From Bacillota bacterium (GTDB taxonomy: Bacteria; Bacillota; Clostridia; Acetivibrionales; DSM-1351): 64,000 nucleotides of DNA. Of the stretch, positions 44,312 to 52,308 are shown in pieces (the stretch's first letter is position 1; the number at the start of each line of letters is the position of its first letter). The notes under the pieces are model-generated. The model saw only the letters and a list, made by a program, of their open reading frames with translations, did not search any database and was not told the DNA's origin. A program made the translations under genes and the position numbers. The stretch covers positions 124,001 through 188,000 of the forward strand of contig JAEZRV010000047.1 in NCBI GenBank assembly GCA_023444055.1. The letters are read 5' to 3'.

Positions 44312-45364
44312 TTAAATCTCCTTTTGTATTTGTTTCCAAAGATCTTCAGCTAAAAATTCATAACCAACTGGCAAAAGGTGTACATGATCTGAAAAATAAT
44401 AGTAATTAATTTTTTTGTTGTAATCAATAAAATTCAGACCTCTATCTTCAAAGCATTTACGAATTCCTTTGACATTATTCTTAAATCCTTCTTTTTCTGT
44501 AACACCTGCCAACAATTCATCGTTCATGGCATTCATAAAATATATAGTGTTTTTGCCTTTTTGAACTTCTGCAATTTTATTTAAAAAATAAATCTGAGGA
44601 CTGCTTTCTCCCAAATTGAATAGTTTGTCAGAAAAATACCATCTGTTTTCAGGAATTTCAATAGTCTTCTTAAGGCTTGGCTTTTGACTCCAAACTTTGA
44701 GTGCTACTGAATCCTGACCCAATAGAGTATTAGTTTCATTCTTTATTTTATTTGTAATAAAGCCGCTGTAGCCTATCATTGCTATATTTTTGTTTGAAAA
44801 ATGGTAGATTTCATCTTTCATATTCTGCCAAAGGGAACCTTCTTTTATATGACCGCCTTTAATCATATCTTGGTAGCTTTCATTATCTAAATCCTTTAAG
44901 TAATGTTTAAACCAGTAAGTGGGACCTTTTGCACTCATTTCCCAATAACTAAAATTTAATATCAAGTTTTGAGTAGAGATATCATAACTATTCAAAAGCT
45001 TAATTATTGTATAAAAATCACCCAACATTGTTGAGGGAATGCCAATATTAAAAACTCTGATTTCGCTGTTTTCTTTCTTTGCAATATCATTCATATATGA
45101 GCTAATTGTTTTGTCAGGAGGGCATGGAGTACCATATCCCACTGAATCACCTACAAAGATAATATAGTTTTCAAGTTTTTCCTTTTCAATTGTAGATTTT
45201 ATTGCTTTAACAGTAGCATCAATAGTATACACATTATCTTTAAATACGTCATAATTTAAGCGATTGTTATAAACGTAACTTGATGGGAACAAAAAATATA
45301 AAAATAACTGTGTTACTATATAAAACAATGCAAGAAATATTAATAATTTTCTAGTAAATTTCAA
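44312..45364 (-). CDS. SGNH-hydrolase-like membrane-anchored partner of the O-acyltransferase
   Basis: The 350-residue protein has an N-terminal TM anchor (about 5-25) and an extracytoplasmic domain with the block I Ser motif IIFVGDSVGYGTP and a C-terminal Asp/His block (DHVHLLPVGYEFLAEDL). The layout resembles AlgX/AlgJ- and DltD-like proteins that finish O-acetylation. It is translated just before the MBOAT gene and almost certainly acts with it. The start is ATG 45364 behind GGAGG. I cannot name the glycan. Confidence 0.8.
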   Translation of the reverse strand: MKFTRKLLIFLALFYIVTQLFLYFLFPSSYVYNNRLNYDVFKDNVYTIDATVKAIKSTIEKEKLENYIIFVGDSVGYGTPCPPDKTISSYMNDIAKKENSEIRVFNIGIPSTMLGDFYTIIKLLNSYDISTQNLILNFSYWEMSAKGPTYWFKHYLKDLDNESYQDMIKGGHIKEGSLWQNMKDEIYHFSNKNIAMIGYSGFITNKIKNETNTLLGQDSVALKVWSQKPSLKKTIEIPENRWYFSDKLFNLGESSPQIYFLNKIAEVQKGKNTIYFMNAMNDELLAGVTEKEGFKNNVKGIRKCFEDRGLNFIDYNKKINYYYFSDHVHLLPVGYEFLAEDLWKQIQKEI

Positions 45365-45567
45365 GGAAAACCTCCGTTAATGATATTCAATCATAGATTT
45401 ACCAATGCCAAAAAAATTCGCACAAGAACATCAAGGGTATGGCATGACCGGTAATACATTATATGTTTTCAAAAAAATTGTTTTTTAATACCATAAATTA
45501 CACTCATTACAAAACATCTAACATTATACTATAAAAGGTTATACATGAAAACATTTATTTTGACAGA

Positions 45568-45596
45568 TTTACTCCTTACCAATAGTAGGATATAAT
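45568..45596 (+). promoter_or_regulatory. Promoter of the DUF2809 gene
   Basis: TTTACT (45568-45573) and TATAAT (45591-45596) are separated by 17 bases. It lies in the 317-base divergent gap between the SGNH gene (minus) and the DUF2809 gene (plus). The rest of the gap is AT-rich without visible structure. Confidence 0.55.
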
Positions 45597-45681
45597 TTCA
45601 ACATAGGTGTTCAAAAGAGTCAAAAGTTTTTGCAACACAACCTATAAATATACATTTGATTAGGTAGAGGAGCGTGAATTT

Positions 45682-46047
45682 GTGAAAATAAATAAGCGAT
45701 ATTTGCTTGTTTTTATAGTTTTATTGATAATTGAGGTCATAATTGCACTTTTTGTAAGGGACACTATTATAAGACCGTACATAGGCGATATTTTGGTGGT
45801 TATATTAATGTACACATTTATAAGAGGATTTATCAAAAAACCAATAAAGTATTTGCCTGTCTATCTATTTATATTTGCTTTTGCTGTTGAGATAGCGCAA
45901 TATTTTCGAATTATAGATATACTAAACCTGCATGACAATAAATTGGCTGCCACAATTGTAGGAACTTCCTTTGACATAAAAGATATACTCTGCTATTTAG
46001 TTGGGACTATAGTTTTGATTATTTGGGAGAGGGTGGAAAGAAATTAA
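45682..46047 (+). CDS. DUF2809 family membrane protein
   Basis: The 121-residue protein has four hydrophobic helices. The family pattern RPYIGDILVVILMYTFIR near residues 32-49 and the later FDIKDILCYLVG are visible. Its function is unknown; the family is small and integral to the membrane. It starts at GTG 45682 behind AGAGGAGCG. A strong hairpin lies 60 bases after the stop. Confidence 0.8.
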   Translation: MKINKRYLLVFIVLLIIEVIIALFVRDTIIRPYIGDILVVILMYTFIRGFIKKPIKYLPVYLFIFAFAVEIAQYFRIIDILNLHDNKLAATIVGTSFDIKDILCYLVGTIVLIIWERVERN

Positions 46048-46106
46048 TATGCACTGAAAGATATGCATAATAAAGTTCAATACAAAAAGGATTATAGTAA
46101 GGAATC

Positions 46107-46133
46107 AAATCGTCAACGGGCTGTTGACGATTT
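46107..46133. other. 11-bp perfect hairpin
   Basis: AAATCGTCAAC and GTTGACGATTT flank a GGGCT loop. No T-run follows, so it is not a classical terminator. It separates the DUF2809 gene from the serine hydrolase gene. Confidence 0.6.
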
Positions 46134-46238
46134 AGAACAGTGGTATTGATTATATTTGATACATATTTTGTTGTTTAACGTAAATGGGAATAGGAATACA
46201 ATATGAGATCATTAAAATTATAGGATAGGAGATTTTAT

Positions 46239-47684
46239 ATGCAAAACAACAAGCTACTACGTGCAAAACCTTTCGAAATGGGAGTGGAACCAAAGGCAAT
46301 TTTAAGCTTTGTTAACAAATTAGAAGAACAGCAGCTCGGCATTCATTCCTTTATGCTTATGCGTCATAATAGAGTTGTGGCCGAAGGTTGGTGGAATCCA
46401 TTCAAACCTACTTATAATCATGAGCTTTATTCCTTAAGTAAAAGTTTTACTTCAATAGCAATTGGGTTTGCTGTTCAGGAAGGGTTGCTTACAGTTGAAG
46501 ATTATGTCGTATCTTATTTTAGGGACAAACTGCCCTGCGATCCATGTGAAAACATGAAGAAAATGAAAATTAAGCATTTACTGAATATGTGCACTGGTCA
46601 TTCTACAGAGCCAAGTATATTTGAAGGACAGGATTGGGTATATTTGTTTCTGACCTCGTATGTTGACTGTGAACCAGGAAGTGTATTTGTATATAATACG
46701 CCAGCGACATATATGCTATCAGCTATCCTAGAAAAAATTATAGGGATAACTACATATGATTATTTACAACCTAGACTATTTGAGCCTCTAGGCATTTCGG
46801 ATATATGGTGGGATGTATGCCCAAAAGGCATATGTACAGGCGGTTTTGGGCTGAATGCTAAAACAGAGGATATTGCTAAATTTGGCACATTCTTATTAAA
46901 CAAAGGTGAATGGGAAGGAAAGCAGCTTTTAAATTCTGAATGGATTGAAAAAGCGTCATCAAAGCTTATTGAATCACTGACAAATCCAGATACTGCTGAA
47001 CAATGTCCAAACGACTGGATTCAAGGGTATGGTTATCAATTCTGGCGTTGCCAGCCAGAGGGTGTTTACCGCGGAGATGGTGCTTTTGGACAATTTTGTA
47101 TTGTAATGCCCGAACAAGATGCAGTTTTAGCTATTCAGTCAGGCGTTGATGATACTCAAAGTGTTGTAAATAATATTTGGGAGATACTGTTACCTGCAAT
47201 GAAGAATAGTGTTCAGGAAGATAAAGAAAGTCAGAAAGCCTTGGAAGAGAAATTGTCCAGCTTAGTACATCCAACACCAGTTGGAGAGGCTACGTCACCA
47301 ATAGCTGAAAAGGTTTCAAGAAGAGAATATGAAGTATCAGAAAATTTGCTTAAACTTACAAATATAGCTTTTGATTTTGCAGATACAAATAAAGTTACGG
47401 TAATACTAGGAGAAGAGAGCTATACGGCAGAAATTGGTTTTCAAAAATGGATTGACAATCAAATAGGTATTAATAAAGAGGATAAAAAAACATTTCTGCG
47501 ATATAATGATATTTCTTGCGCAGGTGCATGGATAAAGGAAGATACTTTTAGGTTTGAAATTCTGTATAATAGAACACCAACGAAAGAGATTTTTGATATC
47601 AAATACCATGAAAAAGGAATTTCTATATCTTTTGAACGTAAGCACTCCTTTGTAGATGCCAAGTACAATATTATGGGGTGGTAG
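46239..47684 (+). CDS. Serine hydrolase, beta-lactamase/6-aminohexanoate-dimer hydrolase type
   Basis: The 481-residue protein has the class C-like catalytic SLSK (Ser65, Lys68) and a YNT at the position of the usual YSN tyrosine motif (FVYNTPATYML). A C-terminal region of about 130 residues after the hydrolase fold has an unknown role. No signal peptide is present, so it is probably cytoplasmic. Substrates of this family include esters, amides and D-amino acid peptides, and a true beta-lactamase function is unlikely. The ATG follows AGGAG. A repeat-dense non-coding region follows the stop. Confidence 0.87.
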   Translation: MQNNKLLRAKPFEMGVEPKAILSFVNKLEEQQLGIHSFMLMRHNRVVAEGWWNPFKPTYNHELYSLSKSFTSIAIGFAVQEGLLTVEDYVVSYFRDKLPCDPCENMKKMKIKHLLNMCTGHSTEPSIFEGQDWVYLFLTSYVDCEPGSVFVYNTPATYMLSAILEKIIGITTYDYLQPRLFEPLGISDIWWDVCPKGICTGGFGLNAKTEDIAKFGTFLLNKGEWEGKQLLNSEWIEKASSKLIESLTNPDTAEQCPNDWIQGYGYQFWRCQPEGVYRGDGAFGQFCIVMPEQDAVLAIQSGVDDTQSVVNNIWEILLPAMKNSVQEDKESQKALEEKLSSLVHPTPVGEATSPIAEKVSRREYEVSENLLKLTNIAFDFADTNKVTVILGEESYTAEIGFQKWIDNQIGINKEDKKTFLRYNDISCAGAWIKEDTFRFEILYNRTPTKEIFDIKYHEKGISISFERKHSFVDAKYNIMGW

Positions 47685-47731
47685 GAAGTATATTTTTTTG
47701 TTACTATTCAGCCATAAAATATAGATTATTA

Positions 47732-47791
47732 ACTCAGCTTTCCCACATCAAAAGTACATTGGTGTTCATATTTATCAATGGTTTGTTGCCA
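47732..47791 (-). repeat. Dispersed repeat A, copy 4 (minus)
   Basis: Read on the minus strand it gives GGCAACAAACCATTGATAAA, ACACCAATG and ATGTGGGAAAGCTGAGTT. This is the only good copy without a same-strand gene close downstream. It points at the 3' end of the serine hydrolase gene. Confidence 0.8.
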
Positions 47792-47814
47792 AAACAGAAA
47801 GTATAGTTGGTGCT

Positions 47815-47900
47815 TACATGATGAACTTTCGAGTCTCAAAAAACGCAAGCGTTTTTTATAGATAGTGGGTGGTATTTATTTGATGATGTGCTTTTGAGTT
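47815..47900 (+). repeat. Repeat C, copy 2
   Basis: ACATGATGAACTTTCGAGTC, a hairpin AAAAAACGC/GCGTTTTTT (47838-47857), GTGGGTGGTA and GATGTGCTTTTGAGTT follow the order seen in copy 1. The stem differs from copy 1 by paired changes (CGC/GCG for GCC/GGC). Confidence 0.7.
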
Positions 47901-47916
47901 AATCAATGCTTTAGCC

Positions 47917-47955
47917 ACCTTTCCACATTCACCATCCGTGGTTCATAGTGTGCTA
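47917..47955 (-). repeat. Dispersed repeat A, decayed copy (minus)
   Basis: On the minus strand GAACCACGGATGGT and GAATGTGGAAAGGTGG match the central and 3' blocks of repeat A. The 5' third is not recognisable. Confidence 0.4.
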
Positions 47956-47957
47956 AT

Positions 47958-48240
47958 AACAACATTGTGTTGTTTTTACGGCAAAAACACTTAGAGCTTG
48001 CTGAACAATTGTAAACATACATTGTAGCCGACACAGCTACATAACGTAGCTGTGAGTATTACCCCGAGACAGGATGTCGAGTGTAATACGGTAGGCGGAA
48101 ATGCTTGTTCTGAACCGCAACTATTTCAGCGTCAATTTCGTGAGCTAGCCATAGGTATATACTGCACGGGAGTACTATTTAAGCAGTTTACCGTTGATAT
48201 ATCATATTTTTTGTTTTACAACAGCCCTGGATACTTCCAG
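47958..48240 (+). promoter_or_regulatory. Highly structured leader upstream of the CotH-dockerin gene
   Basis: Successive stems are AACAACA/TGTTGTT (47958), CACAGCTAC/GTAGCTGTG (48032-48054), GTATTAC/GTAATAC enclosing GACA/TGTC (48056-48089), CTGAA/TTCAG (48110-48129), GGT..ACTGC/GCAGT..ACC (48154-48192) and CTGG/CCAG (48227-48240). It is less AT-rich than its surroundings. A 77-codon frame across it looks accidental. No known riboswitch or RNA class is recognised. It ends about 75 bases before the CotH start. Confidence 0.5.
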
Positions 48241-48313
48241 TGGGGACAACCCACAACTTTGGAAATAATAATGTGCTTTTCTTAACCTTAAATTTTACAG
48301 GAGGATAATTTAA

Positions 48314-50149
48314 ATGAAAAGAAGTCGTTTACTAATCTTGTCATTAGTTATAGCACTTACTGCTAGTGTTTTTTCAATGACACTTGTTTCTGCAGCCAAG
48401 CTATATGGCGATTTAAATGAAGATGGTTCTATAGATGCAATAGATTTTGCTTTAATGAAAGGGTACCTTTTAGGTGGTGCTGAGCTTCCTAACCCTTCAG
48501 TAGCAGATTTAGATGCAGATGGCAATATTAATGCTATTGATTTTTCATTACTTAAACAATATTTGCTAAAAGTCATTGATAAATTCCCTGCTGATAGTAC
48601 TACTGAAGTAAAGAAAACTGAAGCAGAAAAGCTGGTTGGAGATATTATATTCTCTACACCTAGCTCTACTTTTAAGACATCTCTTTCAGTTTCGTTGAGT
48701 ACAAAAATTTTAAATGCTGAAATACGCTATACAACTGACGGCAGCGTTCCAACTAGCAGTTCTACAGTATATAGAAATACTTTAACTTTAACAAAAACTA
48801 CACAAGTAAGAGCTCAAGCATTTGTTAACGGAGCAACAAGCGGTGATATGGGTTCAGCTGTATACGTTTGCAGTTCAATTGATGCCACTCATGATCTACC
48901 TGTTGTAATTATTGATTCATATGGTGCAGGCAAACCAGGGAAAACTGATTATTTAGATGCCGCTATTATTCTAATGGAGCCAAAAAACAATCAGGCTACT
49001 TTATTACAAACTCCTACTTTTGCAACACGTGGAGGCTACCATGTTCGTGGACAATCATCCGCCAATTTTGAGAAGACACCATATCGACTGGAACTATGGG
49101 ACAATAAGGACGATGATGCAAAATATCCTATAATGGGTCTGCCTAAAGATGGTGATTGGTGTTTGCTTTCACCATACCCAGACAAATCATTAATTCGTAA
49201 TGCTTTTGCTTATGAGATGGGAAAAGATTTGGGATTAGAAGCACCTGGTTATACACTGGTAGAAGTATATATCAATACAGATAATCAGCCTTTATCAGCA
49301 TCTGACTATCAGGGTGTTTACTTGCTTACAGAGACAATAGAAATAGATAAAGACCGTCTCAACATAAAGAAGCTTAAAGCAGAGGATATAACAGAACCTA
49401 ATATTTCAGGCGGATACCTGATGCAGTTCAATATGCAGTGTGCAGAAGCACCTTTGATTAAGGGAAATGGCTGGAATGACCTTGAGTTAACAGAACCCAA
49501 AGATGCTACATCTCAACAATTAAGCTGGATATCAAATTATATCCAAAAAACTCATAACGCTATACACAGCTCAAACCCGTCCGACCCAACTAACGGTTAT
49601 CCTGCATACATAGATGTTGATTCATTCATAAATTTCATTATTGTAAATGAAATGTCAAAAGAAGGCGATGCATATATACGTAGTACTCGCCTGTACAAAG
49701 ACCGTGAAGGTAAGCTGAAGGCTGGTCCTCTATGGGATTATGATTTAGGATTTGATAGTTTCACAGGTTTCGGTGGTTTCGGTGGTTCATCTAATGTACA
49801 AGGCTGGCAGTTCCAGCCAATCTTTGGTGGAAACAGCACTTGTGACTGGTACTATACACTGATGAAAGATCCAAGCTTCCAAACTAAAATTGCTGCACGT
49901 TGGAAGGAACTACGTAGTGGTCCTCTATCCGATGCAAACCTTAAAGCTAAAATACAGGGATTAGCAACACCATTGACAAATGCAGCAAAGCGTAACTTCC
50001 AAAAATGGAATATTCTCAACACTGCTACTGTAGGTGGTTTTGGTACCCAAACCACACAGACTTGGGAAGAGCAAATAACTATTTTACAGAATTACGTACT
50101 TAAGAGAGCTGCTTGGATAGATACTTCTGGATGGAAGCCTACTAGATAG
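48314..50149 (+). CDS. Cellulosomal CotH-kinase-domain protein with type I dockerin
   Basis: The 611-residue secreted protein has a signal peptide (1-32), an N-terminal type I dockerin (about 34-95) with two calcium-binding repeats (DLNEDGSIDAIDFALMKGYL and DLDADGNINAIDFSLLKQYL), a beta-sandwich of the chitobiase C-terminal type (about 108-175, RYTTDGSVPT), and a CotH domain (about 195-605) with HVRGQSSANFEKTPYRLEL, YLLTETIEID and GPLWDYDLGF. CotH is a protein-kinase-like fold first known from spore coats. Members with dockerins are attached to cellulosomes, where their substrate is unclear. The gene opens the cellulosomal cluster, and two minus-strand enzymes converge on it. Confidence 0.93.
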   Translation: MKRSRLLILSLVIALTASVFSMTLVSAAKLYGDLNEDGSIDAIDFALMKGYLLGGAELPNPSVADLDADGNINAIDFSLLKQYLLKVIDKFPADSTTEVKKTEAEKLVGDIIFSTPSSTFKTSLSVSLSTKILNAEIRYTTDGSVPTSSSTVYRNTLTLTKTTQVRAQAFVNGATSGDMGSAVYVCSSIDATHDLPVVIIDSYGAGKPGKTDYLDAAIILMEPKNNQATLLQTPTFATRGGYHVRGQSSANFEKTPYRLELWDNKDDDAKYPIMGLPKDGDWCLLSPYPDKSLIRNAFAYEMGKDLGLEAPGYTLVEVYINTDNQPLSASDYQGVYLLTETIEIDKDRLNIKKLKAEDITEPNISGGYLMQFNMQCAEAPLIKGNGWNDLELTEPKDATSQQLSWISNYIQKTHNAIHSSNPSDPTNGYPAYIDVDSFINFIIVNEMSKEGDAYIRSTRLYKDREGKLKAGPLWDYDLGFDSFTGFGGFGGSSNVQGWQFQPIFGGNSTCDWYYTLMKDPSFQTKIAARWKELRSGPLSDANLKAKIQGLATPLTNAAKRNFQKWNILNTATVGGFGTQTTQTWEEQITILQNYVLKRAAWIDTSGWKPTR

Positions 50150-50198
50150 AAGCTAAATATTATTTTGCACATTAACTCATCCCATCTAATATATTTTT

Positions 50199-50243
50199 AA
50201 AGGGGCTGTTACAAAACCAAATTAGTTTTGTAACAGCCCCTTT
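50199..50243. terminator. Bidirectional terminator between convergent cellulosomal genes
   Basis: AAAGGGGCTGTTACAAAAC pairs with the mirror arm ending AACAGCCCCTTT over about 18 bp around a short AT loop. It is placed between the CotH gene (plus) and the acetylesterase gene (minus). Confidence 0.9.
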
Positions 50244-50307
50244 GCTTTGTGAAGAAATGTAAAATGCGGATCCCGAAGTATAACTGTACAACATGTAAAT
50301 AGCTTTT

Positions 50308-52092
50308 TTAAGGTAGCGTTGTATTTGTTACCTCTAGGTAATCTAAATTAGGACCTCCATTAGCTGTTATAGAAGATGCCCTGATAGTATTTTTACCAGC
50401 AATAAGATTTGCACTCAGAGTTACATCTTGCCAAGTTGTCCAGTTTCCTGTTGAAACAAAGCTCATACTGCTGATTACTGTATTTCCATTAACTTCAATT
50501 TTCATAGGACGGTCAGCAGTAGTACCATTTGCAAATCTAAACTTGAGTGTCTGCACACCTTCTTTTTCTGCATTAACAGTAAATTCAACATAGCTAGTTG
50601 TATCATTGTTTAAATTACAATAGCCTTCACCTGTAAAACCACTGTTGATTGACTCTTTAACACCGTTCACAATATAAGCGTCTTCAGCTTGAAATACTGT
50701 TGAAGGTGTTACAACTACTTCAGGTTCTGGAAAACTAGTAATAGCTCCTAGTAGATATTTTTTTAGTAAAGCAAAATCAATTGCATTAATTTCACCATCT
50801 TTATCAAGGTCTGCAGCAAGCTTATCATCTTCTACAGGAAAATCCTTGATTATTTCAAGCAAAAATTGCTTCATTAGAGCAAAGTCAATAGCATCAATAT
50901 TTTCATCTCCATTTAAGTCACCAGCTTTAGCTTTTGGTTTAGGAGTAAATATACCCTGCCTATCTATTTCTGCATCTACAATACGAGCCAATTCTGTTGC
51001 ACCTGCTCTGTTAGGATGTACAGCATCCCCACTCATAAATAGTGCAAGGGTTGCATTAGGACCTATAGATGTGAAATATTTTGAACTCAAAACATTTAAA
51101 TCAACCAATGGAACTTTTTCTTCAGTTGCCAGAGCAAGAGTCGAATACCTGTAATATCTACCTTCAGCATAATGCACATTTGAAGTATTAAAATCAGTTG
51201 ATCTTCCTTGAGGCGTTACCAATACTATAGTAGCCCCTTTTGCAACTGTTTGCTTAACCATATCTCTCATTATCTCTTTAAACTGTTCCTCAGTTGTATT
51301 GTTTTTTGAAGCCGTGTCATTAATCCCAAATTCTAATAAAAAGAAATCACCAGGTTTAATATATTTTAGGATTGCTTCAAACTGTCCATCATCCCTAAAT
51401 CCTCTAGCACATTGACCGCTTGCAGCCATATTTCGTACTTGAAATTCTTTTGTATCTACGAATTTCGATAGCATCTGCCCCCATCCTGCTTGTGCACTGC
51501 TGTCTATCGGATAATAGTTACAAGCTGTGGAGTCTCCTCCTATATATATGGTTTTATTTGTTGTTGCATTATCTGATATTTTTTTAATTGTAAGAGCGCT
51601 TAGCGTAAATGCTGTTCCTGCCTTACCTTCAGTTACCAGAATATTTAATTGTCCATCGGTAATAGGAATCTGAAACTTATCTCTTGCTGAGTTTCCTGTC
51701 ATATTAATAACTTGAAGTACACCTTCTGCCGCTACACTTGATCTTGAAGTATTCCCCAACACCACTTCAACCTCATAGAGTCCCTTTGGCAAGTCAACAT
51801 TAAAAGTATTTGTGCTTTTTATTCCATAAGTCAAGAATTGGACTGCATCACTTGCAGCACCGCTTCCTGATGCTGCCACATCTTTCATATTTGCTGGAGT
51901 ATTAAAGCCATATCCTCTAGAAGAATTGTAAGCTGTATTTGCACTAACACCAATATATCCTGATTCTACAGCTCCGCCACCAAAATCGAATTTATAATCA
52001 GTTGCTGCTTTTACGTCAAAACAATTAACACTGGTTAATAATGTTGTTGCCAATATAGCAAAACTTAAAAACTTACACAGTTTGTTCTTCAA
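50308..52092 (-). CDS. Cellulosomal rhamnogalacturonan acetylesterase-like protein (SGNH-dockerin-CBM35)
   Basis: The 594-residue secreted protein has a signal peptide (1-30), an N-terminal beta-sandwich (about 32-170), and an SGNH/GDSL esterase of the CE12 kind (about 175-375) with YIGGDSTAC, EFGINDT and GDAVHPNRAG carrying Ser, Gly/Asn and Asp/His. A type I dockerin (about 383-447) and a CBM35-like module (about 465-594) follow. CE12 enzymes remove acetyl groups from rhamnogalacturonan I. The dockerin attaches the enzyme to a cohesin scaffold. The start is TTG 52092, 8 bases after GGGGG. The dockerin-CBM35 part is nearly the same as in the neighbouring lyase. Repeat A copy 5 lies 100 bases upstream. 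Confidence 0.9.
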   Translation of the reverse strand: MKNKLCKFLSFAILATTLLTSVNCFDVKAATDYKFDFGGGAVESGYIGVSANTAYNSSRGYGFNTPANMKDVAASGSGAASDAVQFLTYGIKSTNTFNVDLPKGLYEVEVVLGNTSRSSVAAEGVLQVINMTGNSARDKFQIPITDGQLNILVTEGKAGTAFTLSALTIKKISDNATTNKTIYIGGDSTACNYYPIDSSAQAGWGQMLSKFVDTKEFQVRNMAASGQCARGFRDDGQFEAILKYIKPGDFFLLEFGINDTASKNNTTEEQFKEIMRDMVKQTVAKGATIVLVTPQGRSTDFNTSNVHYAEGRYYRYSTLALATEEKVPLVDLNVLSSKYFTSIGPNATLALFMSGDAVHPNRAGATELARIVDAEIDRQGIFTPKPKAKAGDLNGDENIDAIDFALMKQFLLEIIKDFPVEDDKLAADLDKDGEINAIDFALLKKYLLGAITSFPEPEVVVTPSTVFQAEDAYIVNGVKESINSGFTGEGYCNLNNDTTSYVEFTVNAEKEGVQTLKFRFANGTTADRPMKIEVNGNTVISSMSFVSTGNWTTWQDVTLSANLIAGKNTIRASSITANGGPNLDYLEVTNTTLP

Positions 52093-52191
52093 AAAAAAGC
52101 CCCCTTATTCAAAAATCACTTTTGCTTTTTGTTAAAATTAAACGTTTAATAAATTTAATAACTATGCTTTATCATTTAATATTCTTAATTA

Positions 52192-52251
52192 CTCAACTTT
52201 CCCACATAAAAAACCCATCGGTGTTTAAACTTATCAATAGTTTGTTGCCAC
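52192..52251 (-). repeat. Dispersed repeat A, copy 5 (minus)
   Basis: On the minus strand it reads GGCAACAAACTATTGATAAG, ACACCGATGGG, a T-run and ATGTGGGAAAGTTGAG. It lies between the lyase stop (52309) and the acetylesterase start (52092), in their orientation. Confidence 0.85.
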
Positions 52252-52308
52252 AAAAGCTCGAAAGTATAGTTGGAAAGTTGAGTAAAATAATCTATACACC
52301 ATATCGAA

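Noticed and set aside
48052..48285. 77-codon plus-strand ORF before the CotH gene
   Set aside because: It lies in the structured leader, lacks an RBS and has no recognisable protein pattern.
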